Below, in pieces: positions 33,588 to 45,727 of a DNA stretch of 64,000 nt. The stretch is from contig NC_003074.8 of the NCBI RefSeq assembly GCF_000001735.4, forward strand, positions 13,392,101 through 13,456,100, read 5' to 3'. How positions within the stretch are numbered: the stretch's first letter is position 1; each line of letters opens with the position of its first letter. The notes beneath the pieces are model-generated. The model saw only the letters and a program-made list of their open reading frames with translations. It searched no databases and was not told the DNA's origin. The translations under genes were made by a program, and so were the position numbers. Source of the stretch: Arabidopsis thaliana. Taxonomy: Eukaryota; Streptophyta; Magnoliopsida; Brassicales; Brassicaceae.

Positions 33588-36585
33588 TGATAATATGTTT
33601 TTAAGTTCAATTAATCCTAAAGCACTATTATGTCGTTGTAGTACTAAAGGTTGTCAATCCAAATGGGTGTGATGCTAGTAATCAAGATGCAATCAGATTT
33701 CACAGAGTCAAGCCAAGCAATAACAGCTTTTGAGTTTCTAGCAGAACTAAGTGAACATGCAGAAAACAGAAATTCTAACAGAACTATCAAAAAACTCGAC
33801 CAACACAGCTTGTTAAGTACTGACTGTTGTCGAGTGACAGGTCGAGTAACAAGTAGAACTGTAACAAATATACTCGACAGCACAGTCTATTATCAGACAA
33901 CTGGGTGTGGTCGAGTATAAGAGTGATAACAGGTACGAAATACAAAAGCTAAGCAACAGGTAACAAGAAGCAGTAAACAATAGCAGAGTAAACAAAGAAT
34001 TCAATTGGAAGAGAATTTCCCAAGGATGGGGTAATTGAGTAGCTAAATTTCCTCAATCTACAGGTGATTGACATGCTCAATAAACTATCCCTACAACTAG
34101 TTCGATAACCAAATCTAAGTGCCACCGCAACAGAGATCCTCAAGTTAAACTAGTCCCAGACTCAATCACCAGTGACGAGAGCTAACCTAACAGGCGTAAC
34201 GAATCAACAAGTTAAAGCCAAAACGCTCCCTGTAACCAATTCCTTGGTACAGAGCCACGAATCTCTTGAATTAGTGGTTCAGACATTTCGTCGAAGACCT
34301 TTTGGGTACGGAAACGTCTGGGCTCAAATTCTAATTGATCAGAAAGCAATAGACATTAAGAACAACTAATCCATAACGGATCTATAAATCATACTCAACC
34401 ACCTAGCAAACCAAGGATTCCTAACTACTCTAACCCATCCTCAGCAACCTAGTCACTACTCGGACTTCAATTTAGAGAACATAAACGATGACATGAATGA
34501 AAACATCATAGCAACAGAATGATAACAGAACGATAACAGGATGAACAACTTAGTAATTAAAAGCAAAATACTCAATGAAAGTAAGAGAAAATCTATATTA
34601 CGAAATGTTAAGAACACAAACTGTCCACCGAATAAAACCTAGTGTCAAAAATATAAAGTACATGCTACTTATAGCGAAATGTTCCGAAACCCTAATCGAT
34701 AAGGTTCAAATTACCTAGAACTATCCTCTCAAATAAGAGATCAATTACAGTATTTTAGGATTGAATTCACGGAGTTCTTTTGTTCAAACAATGAGTTAAA
34801 TGTCGAGATTAAGCTAGCAGGGTAGTAGTGAAAATAAAAGAGAACAAAGTAAAAAGACAGCAGATTGATTGTGTTGTAAACGATTTAATAAAGAGCTAGG
34901 AACAGGGTATTCTCAGGAAACTATTGGTTAGTAGATCTAATGAAAGCTAGGTTGTTATCGAACCATTATTAAACTCAAACTCTAATTATGGAATAACCGG
35001 TGGGCGTGCCGCAAAACTCCCTATATCTATAGCTAATAATCACCGGAGAAGCCGAGAAACTATCAACCTAAATATGCATTCTTAACGAGTTCAATTGTTC
35101 ATCTTAGTAAATAGGCCGATTCTTATTAAACACCTATAAACCAGACTCATCAAATAATAGATCCAAATACAGATACCTATGGCGGCAATATCTATTGTTT
35201 GGATTCAAGATCTAGTTAATTACACTAGATCTAGCATTAAGCATAATTAAAGATGAAGAATTCTATAGATAAACTAGCAAATGGGGCAATCTACTAAACC
35301 ATATGAATCCCTAATGCGAAACCCTATTCCTAACAAGCAAATTACTCAGATATATTGGATGAAGCAAACAACATGATTGAGTGTGAAAGTATAAACACAG
35401 TAAATAGAGAAGGGGAAAGAATGGATCTCTTCACTATATTAAGATCTGAATAAAACTCTGAAAACAATCGACGAATGGCTTATGTCTCTCAGTAATAGGG
35501 TTTGTAGAAAACTTGATAAAAGACTTGATAAAAGAAACTTAGGTCTAAAAACAATATATATAGACCCTAAAAATGTCCAGGGACTAATAATGCAAATAGG
35601 AAAGTCTTCTAGAGCAAATTTGATCTTCTGGAAACTTGAAAGCGTCTAGGGTTTTTGCTGGGCCGAAACTGGTGTCGATCGACACCAAGAGTATGTCGAT
35701 CGTCACTCCTCGCTGATTCCTGAACCAAAATCGTCCTTAGCTTCCTTTTCCTTAGCTTTTGCTCCAAAATGTCTCCTTATCTCCATTGTTGTCCATTGCA
35801 TAGAATACCTGAAAAGACACTAAAAAGACTCGAGAAATAACATAAAGACTCAAAATCCTATATTTAAAACATAGATAAATTCGGTGAAAATCGGGTTATA
35901 TCACTAATACTCAAAACGACATAGTATTGGGACGGATTAAGAACGGTACTCAACCTAGGTGGTCGAGTAATGCGTCGAGTGATGAGTTGGAGTCCTCTTC
36001 TCTTCCTTGTGCTCGAATGTCTGGTTGAGTGCAGAATTGAGAAGACTCTGAAGCTGGCAGTCGAGTATGATGTCGAGTGGTGGATGATGGTGGAACTCAA
36101 CTTGGTGGCAGAGTGATTGATCGAATGAATGATGATGGTCGGACTCGACCACAAGGTCGAGTGGTGGTGATTGAGTAAATGACGAGAGGTGGTGATGTTG
36201 TTGCTCGACCAGGGGGTCGAGTGAATGGCGATAGGTGGTGATGGAGGTGCCCTCCAGGGGGTCGAGTGATGGTGAGAAATGGTGATGGCTGCACTCAACC
36301 TCGAGATCGAGTGAAGGATAAAGTGTCGTTGTCAAGTGATTAGCTGTAGAGGTTGTGGCCGAGTAATTCAGAAAGTCCAGGATGACGATACTCGACCTCA
36401 TGGTCGAGTATATTGATTTGTTCAGGTCCACTTCTTCCAATTAGCTGACCAGCAACTCCAAATCACCTGAAAACAACACAAATATACAATATGCATGCAA
36501 ACTATCATACACATGTAAAGTGATGACAAATGATGAGAAATGGTATAAAGCAGTGGTGATATGATGGTAAAGTGATGACAAAACC
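33588..36585 (-). mobile_element. Athila element DC, 3' LTR (interrupted)
   Basis: It starts TGATAATATG and follows the element A LTR throughout, with the TCGAGTG-rich half at 35945-36430. It is split by a solo LTR at 34697-35903; without that insertion it is about 1786 bases, close to the 1762 of element A. The right border near 36585 is approximate because the terminal bases have changed. Confidence 0.8.
34697..35903 (-). mobile_element. Solo LTR, TGATATAACCCG family, copy 2
   Basis: It is the reverse complement of copy 1 (5547-6763), 1207 bases, ending TTATATCA. It is flanked by CTAAT at 34692-34696 and 35904-35908. Joining the flanks restores the uninterrupted Athila LTR order seen at 47890-47935. 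One outer end has decayed from TGATAT to CGATAA. Confidence 0.9.
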
Positions 36586-37665
36586 CAATGATGATCCTAA
36601 ATCTACCCTTTTGCACTAAAGACAAATTTTGATTCTTTTTTGGATCAACTCATTTCCTTTCATTTCTTTGGCTTTTGTTCTTAAGGAGAGACTTTTCTTA
36701 AACTCTATGAGTCTAGTCTAGTGAATTGGGTTTTCTTAAACTCTCATGGCTATTATAATTTTTTTTCTTTTCTGTTTTTGTTGCCATCTTCCTTTTTTAG
36801 AGTATATTTTATCAATTTTATGCTTCCCAAACATTCACTAGACCTCAATATGATTTTCAGCTTCCTTCTCCTATAGACTCTAATCCATTTTTATTCTTTT
36901 TCTTTTCACAGTCAATCTAAATCCCCAAAAACGTTCCCACCTAGTCCTACCAAGGCCGAAAACGCGGATTGGAACTATCTGAGATACTACTCTTGCCGGC
37001 TCAAACCTACCACGTTCTACCAAGCTCAATTTTGAAAATAGGCCTTACGTGCTCTCACAAAATAACATGGCTTGAAAGATTGGTTGGTTAAGGGTGGGGG
37101 AACTACTCCAATAATAGAAGCAGCTACTTGGATTAACAAGAGTGGTGAATAAGTTAAAGAAAATCCATGTATGTATTCTATCCATGAGTTCAAAACCGAT
37201 GCAAACATGATAATTATAAGTCAGATTCAGGTTCAAATTGACAGGGAAAGGTGTCATGATATGCATCTGAGTGGTTTCTATAGAACATGGTGCGGTTTTA
37301 CTTCAAAGTCATTCAAATGCATCCAAGAACTAATAGCTCATTTAGTGAATCATCATGCTTACAAGGTTATCTCCTTATTATCCCCTATGCATATGCAACA
37401 ATCCTACATGAAACATCCTAGACTCAATTCTATATGCAATGCAACTATATGAACACTCATGTTTTTGTGAAATCATTTTTAGAAATTTTCAAATCACACA
37501 GTCCTCTATGTGACCAAGTTTGGAAGAGAGTACTCAGGACAAAACAAATCACAGAAATAAAATAAATACAGAAGATGGTATTGTACAATGATGAAGTGAG
37601 GCGCTTACCTCAGTCGAATAATGAACGGAGTTTGTCGTCAATGGTTGCATGTGATTGCTCTCAGG
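36586..37665. other. Element DC internal non-coding region
   Basis: It corresponds to 21395-22316 of element B, between ORF1 and the 3' LTR. It contains T-rich tracts near 36640-36910 and no credible gene. It is cut at 37665 by element E and resumes at 44049. Confidence 0.6.
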
Positions 37666-38508
37666 TGATATGATCATGGATAGCATTAACGATATGGAGC
37701 ATGAACCGGAGCTTGAACGTGAGCTTGTAGCCGAGGAAGGAGCTAAGCTTGTAGCTGAGGATGAGCTTGTAGGTGAGGAGAAGCTTGTAGCGGAGAATGT
37801 TCTTGTCACACCGGCCGTCCCAATGACTCGTTCTAGAGCTAAGCTATTCGACCAAGCCATTGTCGGGATGCTTAACCACATTTGGGACCGACCAAATGAC
37901 TTGAGCCAAGTCATTACCTCTTTGGTTTTGATTCAAGCTCAAGGACCTCATCAAGATGGATAAGTGATTCATGAGTGCTCTTTTTCCCTACCTTTGGTTT
38001 TGTCCCACTGGGTTTTCCAAAGGAAGGTTTTTAATCAGGCTTATGTTTTCACTTCATATCATCCATTTTGATGATTAACGGCCCAAACCCACTAAAATAA
38101 AGAGACAATTTCGTGGCCTTAGTAGTTGAAGGGTTTATTTTGAATTTCAAACTTTGTTTTAATTTCTGTTGTGTTCTAGGCAGCCTGCGAGTATGTTCCA
38201 AGACTTGCTCTTCATCTTCTCTTCTCCTTCTCTTTATATACTCTTGTATTCTCTTTTGAGAACTTATCTTTCTTTTAATCAAAAACCTTTTCTAAGATGA
38301 TCATCTTGTTGGTGTGTATATCCAGCAAAATCCTTAGTCTCTTTTGGTGCGCATATCCAAAGGATCTAAGCCTCGATATCTTGAAGCCCTTCCACAAGCT
38401 TCTGTGATATCCATCGATTCATTCAAATCTATCCATCATCACGGCATCACAGCCACCTCTATCCTTTGCTCAACCTAAGAGTGTCGAGTCCTTGGGAGGA
38501 TCTCATCA
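37666..38508 (+). repeat. 5' LTR of element E
   Basis: The 843-base LTR runs TGATATGATC to GATCTCATCA. A TATA-like TTTATATAC lies at 38234-38241, about 270 bases from its end. The first 250 bases encode, in frame, a copy of the pol tail (VPMTRSRAKLFDQAI), which makes sense only at the 3' LTR. Compared with the 3' LTR it has an extra 18 bases in the LVAE/ELV repeat. Confidence 0.9.
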
Positions 38509-38510
38509 TG

Positions 38511-38522
38511 TGGTAACAGAGC
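38511..38522 (+). other. Primer-binding site of element E
   Basis: TGGTAACAGAGC lies two bases after the LTR. It differs by one base from the initiator-Met PBS TGGTATCAGAGC. Confidence 0.75.
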
Positions 38523-38840
38523 ACACTCTGAAAGTTGAGTTTTCCATCTTTATCATTTTGTGTCTTTTCGTCTTCAGATCTGTGTCCGTCTGTCACCTTG
38601 ATTTAATTTTCATAACTATTTGGTGTGATAAAATTGCGAAATCAACTGTCACGAGTTCGAAAAGAGTCTAGTATTTTGTAAAATTGTTTCTGGAATTTGT
38701 GGGAACGAATTGATAATTTTTAGCATCCGAACAAGTGAAACTGTCGTAATTAGGGTTTTAGAGCATCTGAAGGGTCATTTCGTGTTTGTTTCAAAAGAAC
38801 TAGTTACTGGTGTTGTTTTGTTGTCTCTATTGCAGAAAGA

Positions 38841-40007
38841 ATGGCTTAATCTGAGGAGGAAGAGACTAGCCACAATCGAAACAACAAACTTTTGGTTGAA
38901 GCCTTTGAGAAATTGATGGATACCAAACTGAATGCTTTTCGCCAAGAGTTTCATGAGAAACTAGAGTTGGGGCAGACACGTCCTGGAGAACGAAGGAGAT
39001 TTAATGAGCCGCTTGAGCAAAGAGATGAAGCTACAGATCAGTACTATGGGCATAGGAGCACTTCATCTCACAATAGTCAAAGTTGACACCATAGACGTGC
39101 TAGAGATGGTAGAGATCTTTTGCAAGACAATCTTGGAGGTCTTAAGCTTAAAATTCCACCATTCCACGGAAAGAATGATCCAGATGCTTATTTGGAATGG
39201 GAAAACAAGATTGAATTGGTTTTCAACCTTCAACACTACACCGAGATCCATAGGGTAAGAGTTGGAGGTTTGAACAGAGATATTCAAGACAGATTGGAGA
39301 CTCAATACTATGTTGAAAGAGAAGAGATGTTGCACAAGGCGATTTTGTTTGAGCAGCAAGTTAAGAGGAAGAGTTCTTCACGATCTAGTTATGGTTCAGG
39401 AACCATTTCTAAGCCTACTTACCAAAGAGAGGAGAGAACCAGCAGCTATAAGCCGATTGTGAGTTCAAGGGCTGAAAGTAAACCATATGCTGCAGTTCAA
39501 GATCACAAAGGAAAGGCTGAAATTTCTACATCTAGAGTTCGTGATGTTAGGTGCTTCAAATGTCAAGGGAAAGGACATTATGCTAATGAATGTCCAAATA
39601 AGAGAGTCATGATTCTCTTGGATAATGGAGAAATAGAGCCCGAAGAGGATATTCCAGATTCACCTTCTTCATTGAAAGAGAATGAGGAGCTGCCGGCTCA
39701 GGGTGAGTTGTTGGTAGCTAGGAGAACTTTGAGCGTCCAAACCAAGACCGATGAGCAAGAACAGAGGGAAAACTTGTTTCACACGCGTTGCCATGTGCAC
39801 GGGAAAGTTTGCAGCCTCATCATAGATGGAGGGAGTTGTACTAATGTGGCAAGTGAAACTATGGTCAAGAAGCTTGGATTGAAAGTGCAAAAACATGCGA
39901 AACCATATGATCTTCAGTGGCTTAATGACAGTGGCGAAATGAGGGTTAAAAATCAAGTGGTTGTGCCCATTGTCATTGGGAAGTATGAAGATGAGATCTT
40001 ATTGTGA
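38841..40007 (+). pseudogene. Gag and protease start of element E, internally deleted
   Basis: The frame begins ATG GCT TAA at 38841, a stop at codon 3. It continues with LVEAFEKLMDTKLNAF, a TGA near 39084, then LKLKIPPFHGKNDPDAYLEW, the start of the capsid. After FNLQHYTE it jumps near 39250 to GGLNRDIQDRLETQYYVE, so roughly 100 central capsid residues are missing without loss of frame. A CCHC knuckle (CFKCQGKGHYANEC) and the protease block SLIIDGGSCTNVAS follow. The frame stops at 40007. Particle formation could not be supported by this gag. Confidence 0.8.
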
Positions 40008-41768
40008 TGTATTACCGATGGAAGCTGGACATATTCTTCTTGGAAGGCCGTGGCAATCTGATAGAAAAGTAATGCATGATGGTTTCACTAATCGTCATTC
40101 ATTTGAGTTTTAAAGGAGGGAATACTATTCTGGTCCCTTTGACTCCACATGAGGTTTATCAAGATCAAATATATATCTCAAACAAAAGAAAGAACAAGTC
40201 GTCAAGCAGCCCAACTTCTTTGCAAAATCTGGTGAGGTTAAGAGTGCTTATTCTTCTAAACAACCAATGTTATTGTTTGTTTTTAAAGAAGCTCTTACGA
40301 GCTTAACTAACCTTGCACCGGTGCTGCCGAGTGAAATGACTTCTCTTTTGCAGGACTATAAAGATGTATTTCCTGAAGACAACCCGAAAGGACTACCACC
40401 AATTCGTGGAATTGAGCATCAGATTGATTTTGTGCCTGGAGCTTCACTTCCAAACCGACCAGCATATAGTACCAATCCGGTGGAGACAAAAGAGATGCAA
40501 AGACAAGTGGACGAGCTTATGGAGAAAGGACACATTAGAGAGAGCATGATTCCCTGTGTCGTTCCAGTTTTGCTTGTGCCTAAGAAAGATGGCAGCTGGA
40601 GAATGTGTGTTGATTGCAGAGCCATCAACAATATAACGGTCAAGTATCGCCATCCCATCCCGAGATTAGATGATATGCTTGATGAATTGCATGGTTCTAG
40701 CATATTCTCTAAAATTGATCTTAAAAGTGGCTATCATCAAATTAGGATGAGAGAGGGAGATGAATGGAAAACTGCATTTTTAAAAGTAAACATGGGTTAT
40801 ATGAGTGGTTAGTCATGCCATTTGGATTAACTAATGCACCTAGTACATTCATGAGGTTAATGAATCTTGGTCTAAGAGCATTCATTGGAATATTTGTTGT
40901 AGTTTACTTTGATGACATCTTAGTTTACAGCAAAAGCTTGAGAGAGCATATAGAGCATTTAGATTATTTTTTGAATGTCCTTAGAAAGGAAGAACTTTAT
41001 GCCAACCTAAAGAAATGCACATTTTGCACGGATAATCTTGTGTTTTTAGGCTTTGTTGTGAGTGCAGATGGAGTTAAGGTTGACGAAGAGAAAGTTAAGG
41101 CTATTAGAGATTGGCCGAGTCCAAAGACTGTGGGAGAAGTAAGGAGTTTTCATGGCCTTGCTCGATTTTATAGGATATTTGTCAAGGACTTTAGTACCAT
41201 TGCCGCACCACTCACAGAGGTTATCAAGAAGGATGTAGGATTCAAGTGGGAGGAAGCACAAGAAGAAGCGTTTCAGTCTCTCAAGGATAAACTAACTAAT
41301 GCACCTGTTTTGATATTACCTGACTTTCTTAAAACGTTTGAGATTGAGTGTGATGCATCAAGTATAGGTATTGGAGCTGTTTTAATGCAAGATCAAAAGC
41401 CTATTGCCTTTTTCAGTGAGAAACTTGGAGGAGCTACGTTAAACTACCCAACCTATGACAAGGAGCTGTATGCCTTGGTCCGAGCTCTCCAAACGTGGCA
41501 ACACTACTTATGGCCTAAAAAATTCGTCATTCACACTGATCATGAGTCGCTAAAACACTTGAAGGGCCAGCAGAAACTTAACAAGAGACATGCGAGGTGG
41601 GTTGAGTTTATTGAAACATTTCCCTACGTCATCAAGTACAAAAAAAGTAAGGATAATGTAGTTGCCGATGCATTATCCCGGAGGTATACCCTACTCTCTA
41701 CTCTTAATATTAAGCTTCTGGGTTTTGAACAAATAAAAGAACTTTATGAAACTGACCATGATTTTTAA
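40008..41768 (+). pseudogene. Protease end, reverse transcriptase and RNase H of element E
   Basis: After broken protease sequence (HILLGRPWQSD), the RT begins near 40300. Blocks are LVPKKDGSWRMCVDCRAINN, FSKIDLKSGYHQIRM, a frameshift at a T5A4 run near 40783, [20 protein letters not shown] and the catalytic YFDDILVYS. RNase H follows with [41 protein letters not shown] and VVADALSRR. The final TAA at 41766 interrupts the linker to integrase. The catalytic residues I can see are intact; only the frame is broken. Confidence 0.85.
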
Positions 41769-41912
41769 GAGGTTTATAAAGCTTGTGAGAAGTTTGCTTC
41801 TGGTCACTATTTTAGACAAGTCGGGTTTCTCTTCTATGAGAATCGTTTGTGTGTTCTTAACTGCTCTTTACGAGATCTATTTGTCAGGGAAGCTCATGGA
41901 GGTGGACTAATG

Positions 41913-42168
41913 GCCTCAATATTTTCCCAAAAAAATCTGATTAGTGCGGATTCTTGCCCCAACTAACGAAGATATCTTGGTGGAATTGCCACATATGAAA
42001 TTCAGACAGGGAGTCAACTTTGGGCTTTGTTGATTTACTGCACGATGATTATGTTGAAAAAGATCGAACTGTCCTAGCTCTACCGTATCTTTTGTTTCAT
42101 TTCTTCTGGAACAATCACAAACTCGTAAGAAAAATTAACTCGTTAATTTTTTTTGAATATTTTCGTTA
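41913..42168. other. 256-base insertion of unknown origin inside integrase
   Basis: The frame REAHGGGLM (to 41912) and GHFGIAKTLEVMKEHF (from 42169) should be contiguous in this family. Between them lie about 256 AT-rich bases with no coding match, ending TTTTCGTTAG. I see no target duplication or terminal repeat. It could be a filler insertion or a small transposon remnant. Confidence 0.7.
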
Positions 42169-43442
42169 GGACACTTTGGCATTGCTAAGACGTTGGAAGT
42201 CATGAAAGAACATTTCCATTGGCCACACATGAAACATGATGTTGAAAGAATTTGTGGGAGATGAAATACTTGTAAGCAAGCCAAATCTAAGGTTCAGCCC
42301 AACGGTTTGTATACTCTTTTACCTATTCCTACTCATCCCTGGAATTATATTTCGATGGATTTTATGATGGGATTGCCTAGGACTAGAACAGGAACGGATT
42401 CTACCTTTGTTGTGGTTGATAGATTTTCTAAGATGGCTCATTTCATTGCTTGTCATAAAATTGATGATGCATTGCATGTAGCTAATCTATTCTTTAAAGA
42501 GATAGTTCGTTTGCATGGGATGCCTAGTTCCATAGTTTCGGATAGAGATACTAAGTTTCTTAGTTACTTTTGGAAAACATTGTGGTCTAAGTTAGGAACT
42601 AAGTTGTTATTCTCTACGACATGTCATCCGCAAACTGATTGTCAAACTTAAGTGGTTAATAGAACCTTAGGGACTCTCTTGCGTGCATTGATTAAAAAGA
42701 ACCTTAAAACTTGGGAAGAATGCTTACCACATATTGGATTTGCATATAATCATTCCGTGCATTCTGCTTCTAAGTATTCTCCTTTTCAAATTGTTTATGG
42801 GTTCAACCCCATCTCACCTTTGGATCTAATCCCTTTGCCTTTGAGTGAAAGAGTAAGTATTGATGGTAAAAAGAAGGCTGAGCTAGTGCAACAGATCCAT
42901 GAGAATGTGAGGAGAAACATAGAAGAAAAGACCAAACTCTATGCTAAGCAAGCTAATAAGGGAGACGAGAACAAATCTTCGAAGTGGGAGATATGGTGTG
43001 GATTCACTTAAGAAAGGAGAGGTTTCCAGCTCAAAGGAAGTCCAAACTCATGCCAAGAATAGACGGTCCATTCAAGAAAATCAAACGGATCAACGACAAT
43101 GCCTACCAACTCGATCTGCAAGGTAAGTATAATGTGAGTTCTAACTTCAATGTTTCTGACTTGGTACCTTTTATTGCAGATGAACCGGATTTCAGGTCAA
43201 ATCCTTTTCAAGAGGGAGGGGATGATATGATCATGGATAGCATTAACGATACAGAGCATGAACCGGAGCTTGAACGTGAGCTGGTAGACGAGGAAGGAGC
43301 TAAGCTTGTAGCTGAGGAAAAGCTTGTAGCGGAGGATGTTCTTGTCACACCGGCCGTCCCAATGACTCGTTATAAAGCTAAGCTATTCGACCAAGCCATT
43401 GCTGGGATGCTTAACGACATTTGGGACCAACCAATGACTTGA
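42169..43442 (+). pseudogene. Integrase and C-terminal tail of element E
   Basis: The HHCC finger (HFHWPHMKHDVERIC, then TCKQAKSK, with a TGA between) is followed by the core: [10 protein letters not shown] with the first Asp, [13 protein letters not shown] with the second. The position of the catalytic Glu (QTxVVNRTLG) is a TAA at 42649-42651. The frame continues through [19 protein letters not shown], shifts near 42990, and ends with [30 protein letters not shown] and an acidic tail. The tail crosses the polypurine tract and runs 73 codons into the 3' LTR, ending at 43442. Confidence 0.85.
43210..43222 (+). other. Polypurine tract of element E
   Basis: AAGAGGGAGGGGA lies directly before the 3' LTR and primes plus-strand DNA synthesis. 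It is inside the pol reading frame (encoding QEGG). Confidence 0.85.
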
Positions 43443-44048
43443 GCCAAGTCACTACCTCTTTGGTTTTGATTCAAGCTCAAGGACCTCATCAAGATGGATA
43501 AGTGATTCATGAGTGGTCTTTTTCCCTACCTTTGGTTTTGTCCCACAGGGTTTTCCAAAGGAAGGTTTTTAATGAGGCTTATGTTTTCACTTCATATCAT
43601 CCATTTTGATGATTCAAGGCCCAAACCCACTAAAATAAAGAGACAATTTCGTGGCCTTAGTAGTTGAAGGGTTTATTTTGAATTTCAAACTTTGTTTTTA
43701 ATTTCTCTTGTGTTCTAGGCAGCCTTAGAGTATGTTCCAAGACTTGCCTCTTCATCTTCTCTTCTCCTTCTCTTTATATACTCTTGTATTCTCTTTTGAG
43801 AACTTATCTTTTTTTTAATCAAAAACCTTTTCTAAGCAGATCATCTTGTTGGTGTGTATATCCAGCAAAATCCTTAGTCTCTTTTGGTGCGCATATCCAA
43901 AGGATCTAAGCCTCGATATCTTGAAGCCCTTCCACAAGCTTCTGTGATATCCATCGATTCATTCAAATCTATCCATCATCACGGCATCACAGCCACCTCT
44001 ATCCTTTGCTCAACCTAAGAGTGTCGAGTCCTTGGGAGGATCTCATCA
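43223..44048 (+). repeat. 3' LTR of element E
   Basis: This 826-base LTR is nearly identical to 37666-38508, with scattered substitutions and one 18-base length difference in the acidic-repeat coding part. TATA-like sequence is at 43774-43781. Confidence 0.9.
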
Positions 44049-44053
44049 TCAGG

Positions 44054-45727
44054 CCATTGAAGAGTCGCCCTGTTCTGTTTCAGCTCGAGGTCCTTGAGGG
44101 TACTCCACCTCATCCCCTCTCTTACGGCCAACACCGCAACGAAGATACTCGGCCTCTTATCTTCTGCTGCGGCCAGCACCGCTGTCGCGTAAACTTCTAG
44201 TCTAGAGAAGTCTTGTACTCTTGCTGCTAGATCGAGTGAGCACAACTTTCTTCTTCCTCCCGTATTCCCAAGGCTCGTATGATGAATGCCACGCATGAAC
44301 TTGTGAGACCCTTTGCTCACTAGGCTCAGGCTTGTGTATACTTGGCTTAGGCTCATCATATCTCCTCGATGGCATGTCTTGAGGAGGCGGTCCATGCAGA
44401 ATAGCTGTAGTGGAAGAGGTGAAGTTTATCATAGCCTTCAGAGCCTTGATGGTCTTTAGGCATTTGATGATGAACTTATCATGTTTTTTGCACCACTTCT
44501 ACAACATGATGTTGTTTCTATGAGCCTCACTCAAGCTCTTGCTCTCCCTCGCTGGAGGTACATGCTCTCTAAAGTGATACATGCTCTCTAAATTGATACA
44601 TGCTTGTGTCATACTCCACTTCTCTATCCTCATCCGTCTCATCAACCTCTTCTGTTGTAACCCCTTCCGTATGAACGTTCTACTCAGTTGGCGGATTTTT
44701 CTCGAAATAAAGATCTTCAAACGCAGGCTTGAAGTCAATATTCCTCGAGTATTCTAGTAGTTTCAGTGCAGGGGAGAAGAATGTTGGCGGTTATGATCGA
44801 CAAATGCTCGAATCTGTAGCGATAGACGTCACCAACCATGTCATGCTCCAGAAACTCACAGGGATGCATATGATCTATGTCCATTGTCCTTGGTTCAAAC
44901 CATGGTTCCTTGAGCGGTACTCCACATACTATCTGAATTACCGTCACAACACTACCTATGCAAAGAGCAACTCGCACCCTCTTCTTCACGTTGGTCAACG
45001 CCCACATCATGTATCCACACAGGTGGATCAATAGAAGCATCACTGGTGGCGCATCATTGAGATCACCTTTCAGGATCTTCTTTCCCTTTGTTCGGCGGAG
45101 AATGCCTTTGAGTGCAGAATTTATCATCTCCATGTCTATGTTAGACACAGTGCCTGTAGACTCCCTGGAGTAGAGAACATTCGCTATAGAGCACTGATAG
45201 TAGCGAATCACAGGACTTCAGATTTGGTTGCTCTTGGACCGCGTAGAGTTCAGCGGTACACCATTCCCAATAGTAGCCCACAAATCCTTTAGCTCTTCCC
45301 TCTGAAACCTGGGCTTGGTTCCCTTTCCACTAGGGAAACAAAACAGTCCTTTCAAACTCCTGATCAACAACTGATAACGCTGCTCGTCCACAAGCTCATA
45401 CTTTGTAAGACCCTGATACATCTTCATTTGCATTGTGGAGAGAAACTCGATCGTTTCCTTCTTGTAGGCGCCGTATGGATAAGACATGAGTGTCTCTAGG
45501 TGACACTTCTCAAGTAGGTGCTTCACATCCTCGAGTAGCCCCAGCTGGGCTTGAGTCTGATAGTAGGGATACGTCGTTCCCCAGAAATCGTTCAGCTCGA
45601 AGAGTCTCATATACTCTTCGACTGGAACCTCGTCAAGCCTGTTTAGCAGCTTTGTTTCCCTGCGCCATGACCCTGGCTCATACTCAGTCTTAAGTTCCTT
45701 ATCAATCTACTCATACCTACTCGACAT
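44054..45727 (-). pseudogene. ATHILA ORF1 (element DC), broken
   Basis: The start CAT at 45725-45727 aligns with the Met of the intact element A protein. Frames 45218-45610, 44735-45211, 44499-44738 and 44202-44432 carry the same ordered blocks (FWGTTYPYYQ, LEDVKHLLEKCHLETLM, FCFPSGKGTKPRF, DLWATIGN, GTVSNIDMEMINSALKG). A stop follows MSSRYE, about 11 residues are deleted after GLTKYEL, a TGA follows SKSNQI, and shifts occur near 44740 and 44500. It shows the same gene in a second, older copy of the pol-less family. Confidence 0.75.

Larger units (their letters stand above)
37666..44048 (+). mobile_element. Full-length CRM-like Ty3/gypsy element E
   Basis: The 6383-base element has LTRs at 37666-38508 and 43223-44048, a PBS, gag, pol and a polypurine tract, and is flanked by TCAGG at 37661-37665 and 44049-44053. 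It is inserted in element DC. CRM-like assignment rests on the pol frame running into the LTR and on the DFRSNPFQEGG and VPMTRxxAK tail motifs; a Tekay or other chromovirus lineage is the alternative. It is inactive: gag is deleted internally and pol has several stops. Confidence 0.85.
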
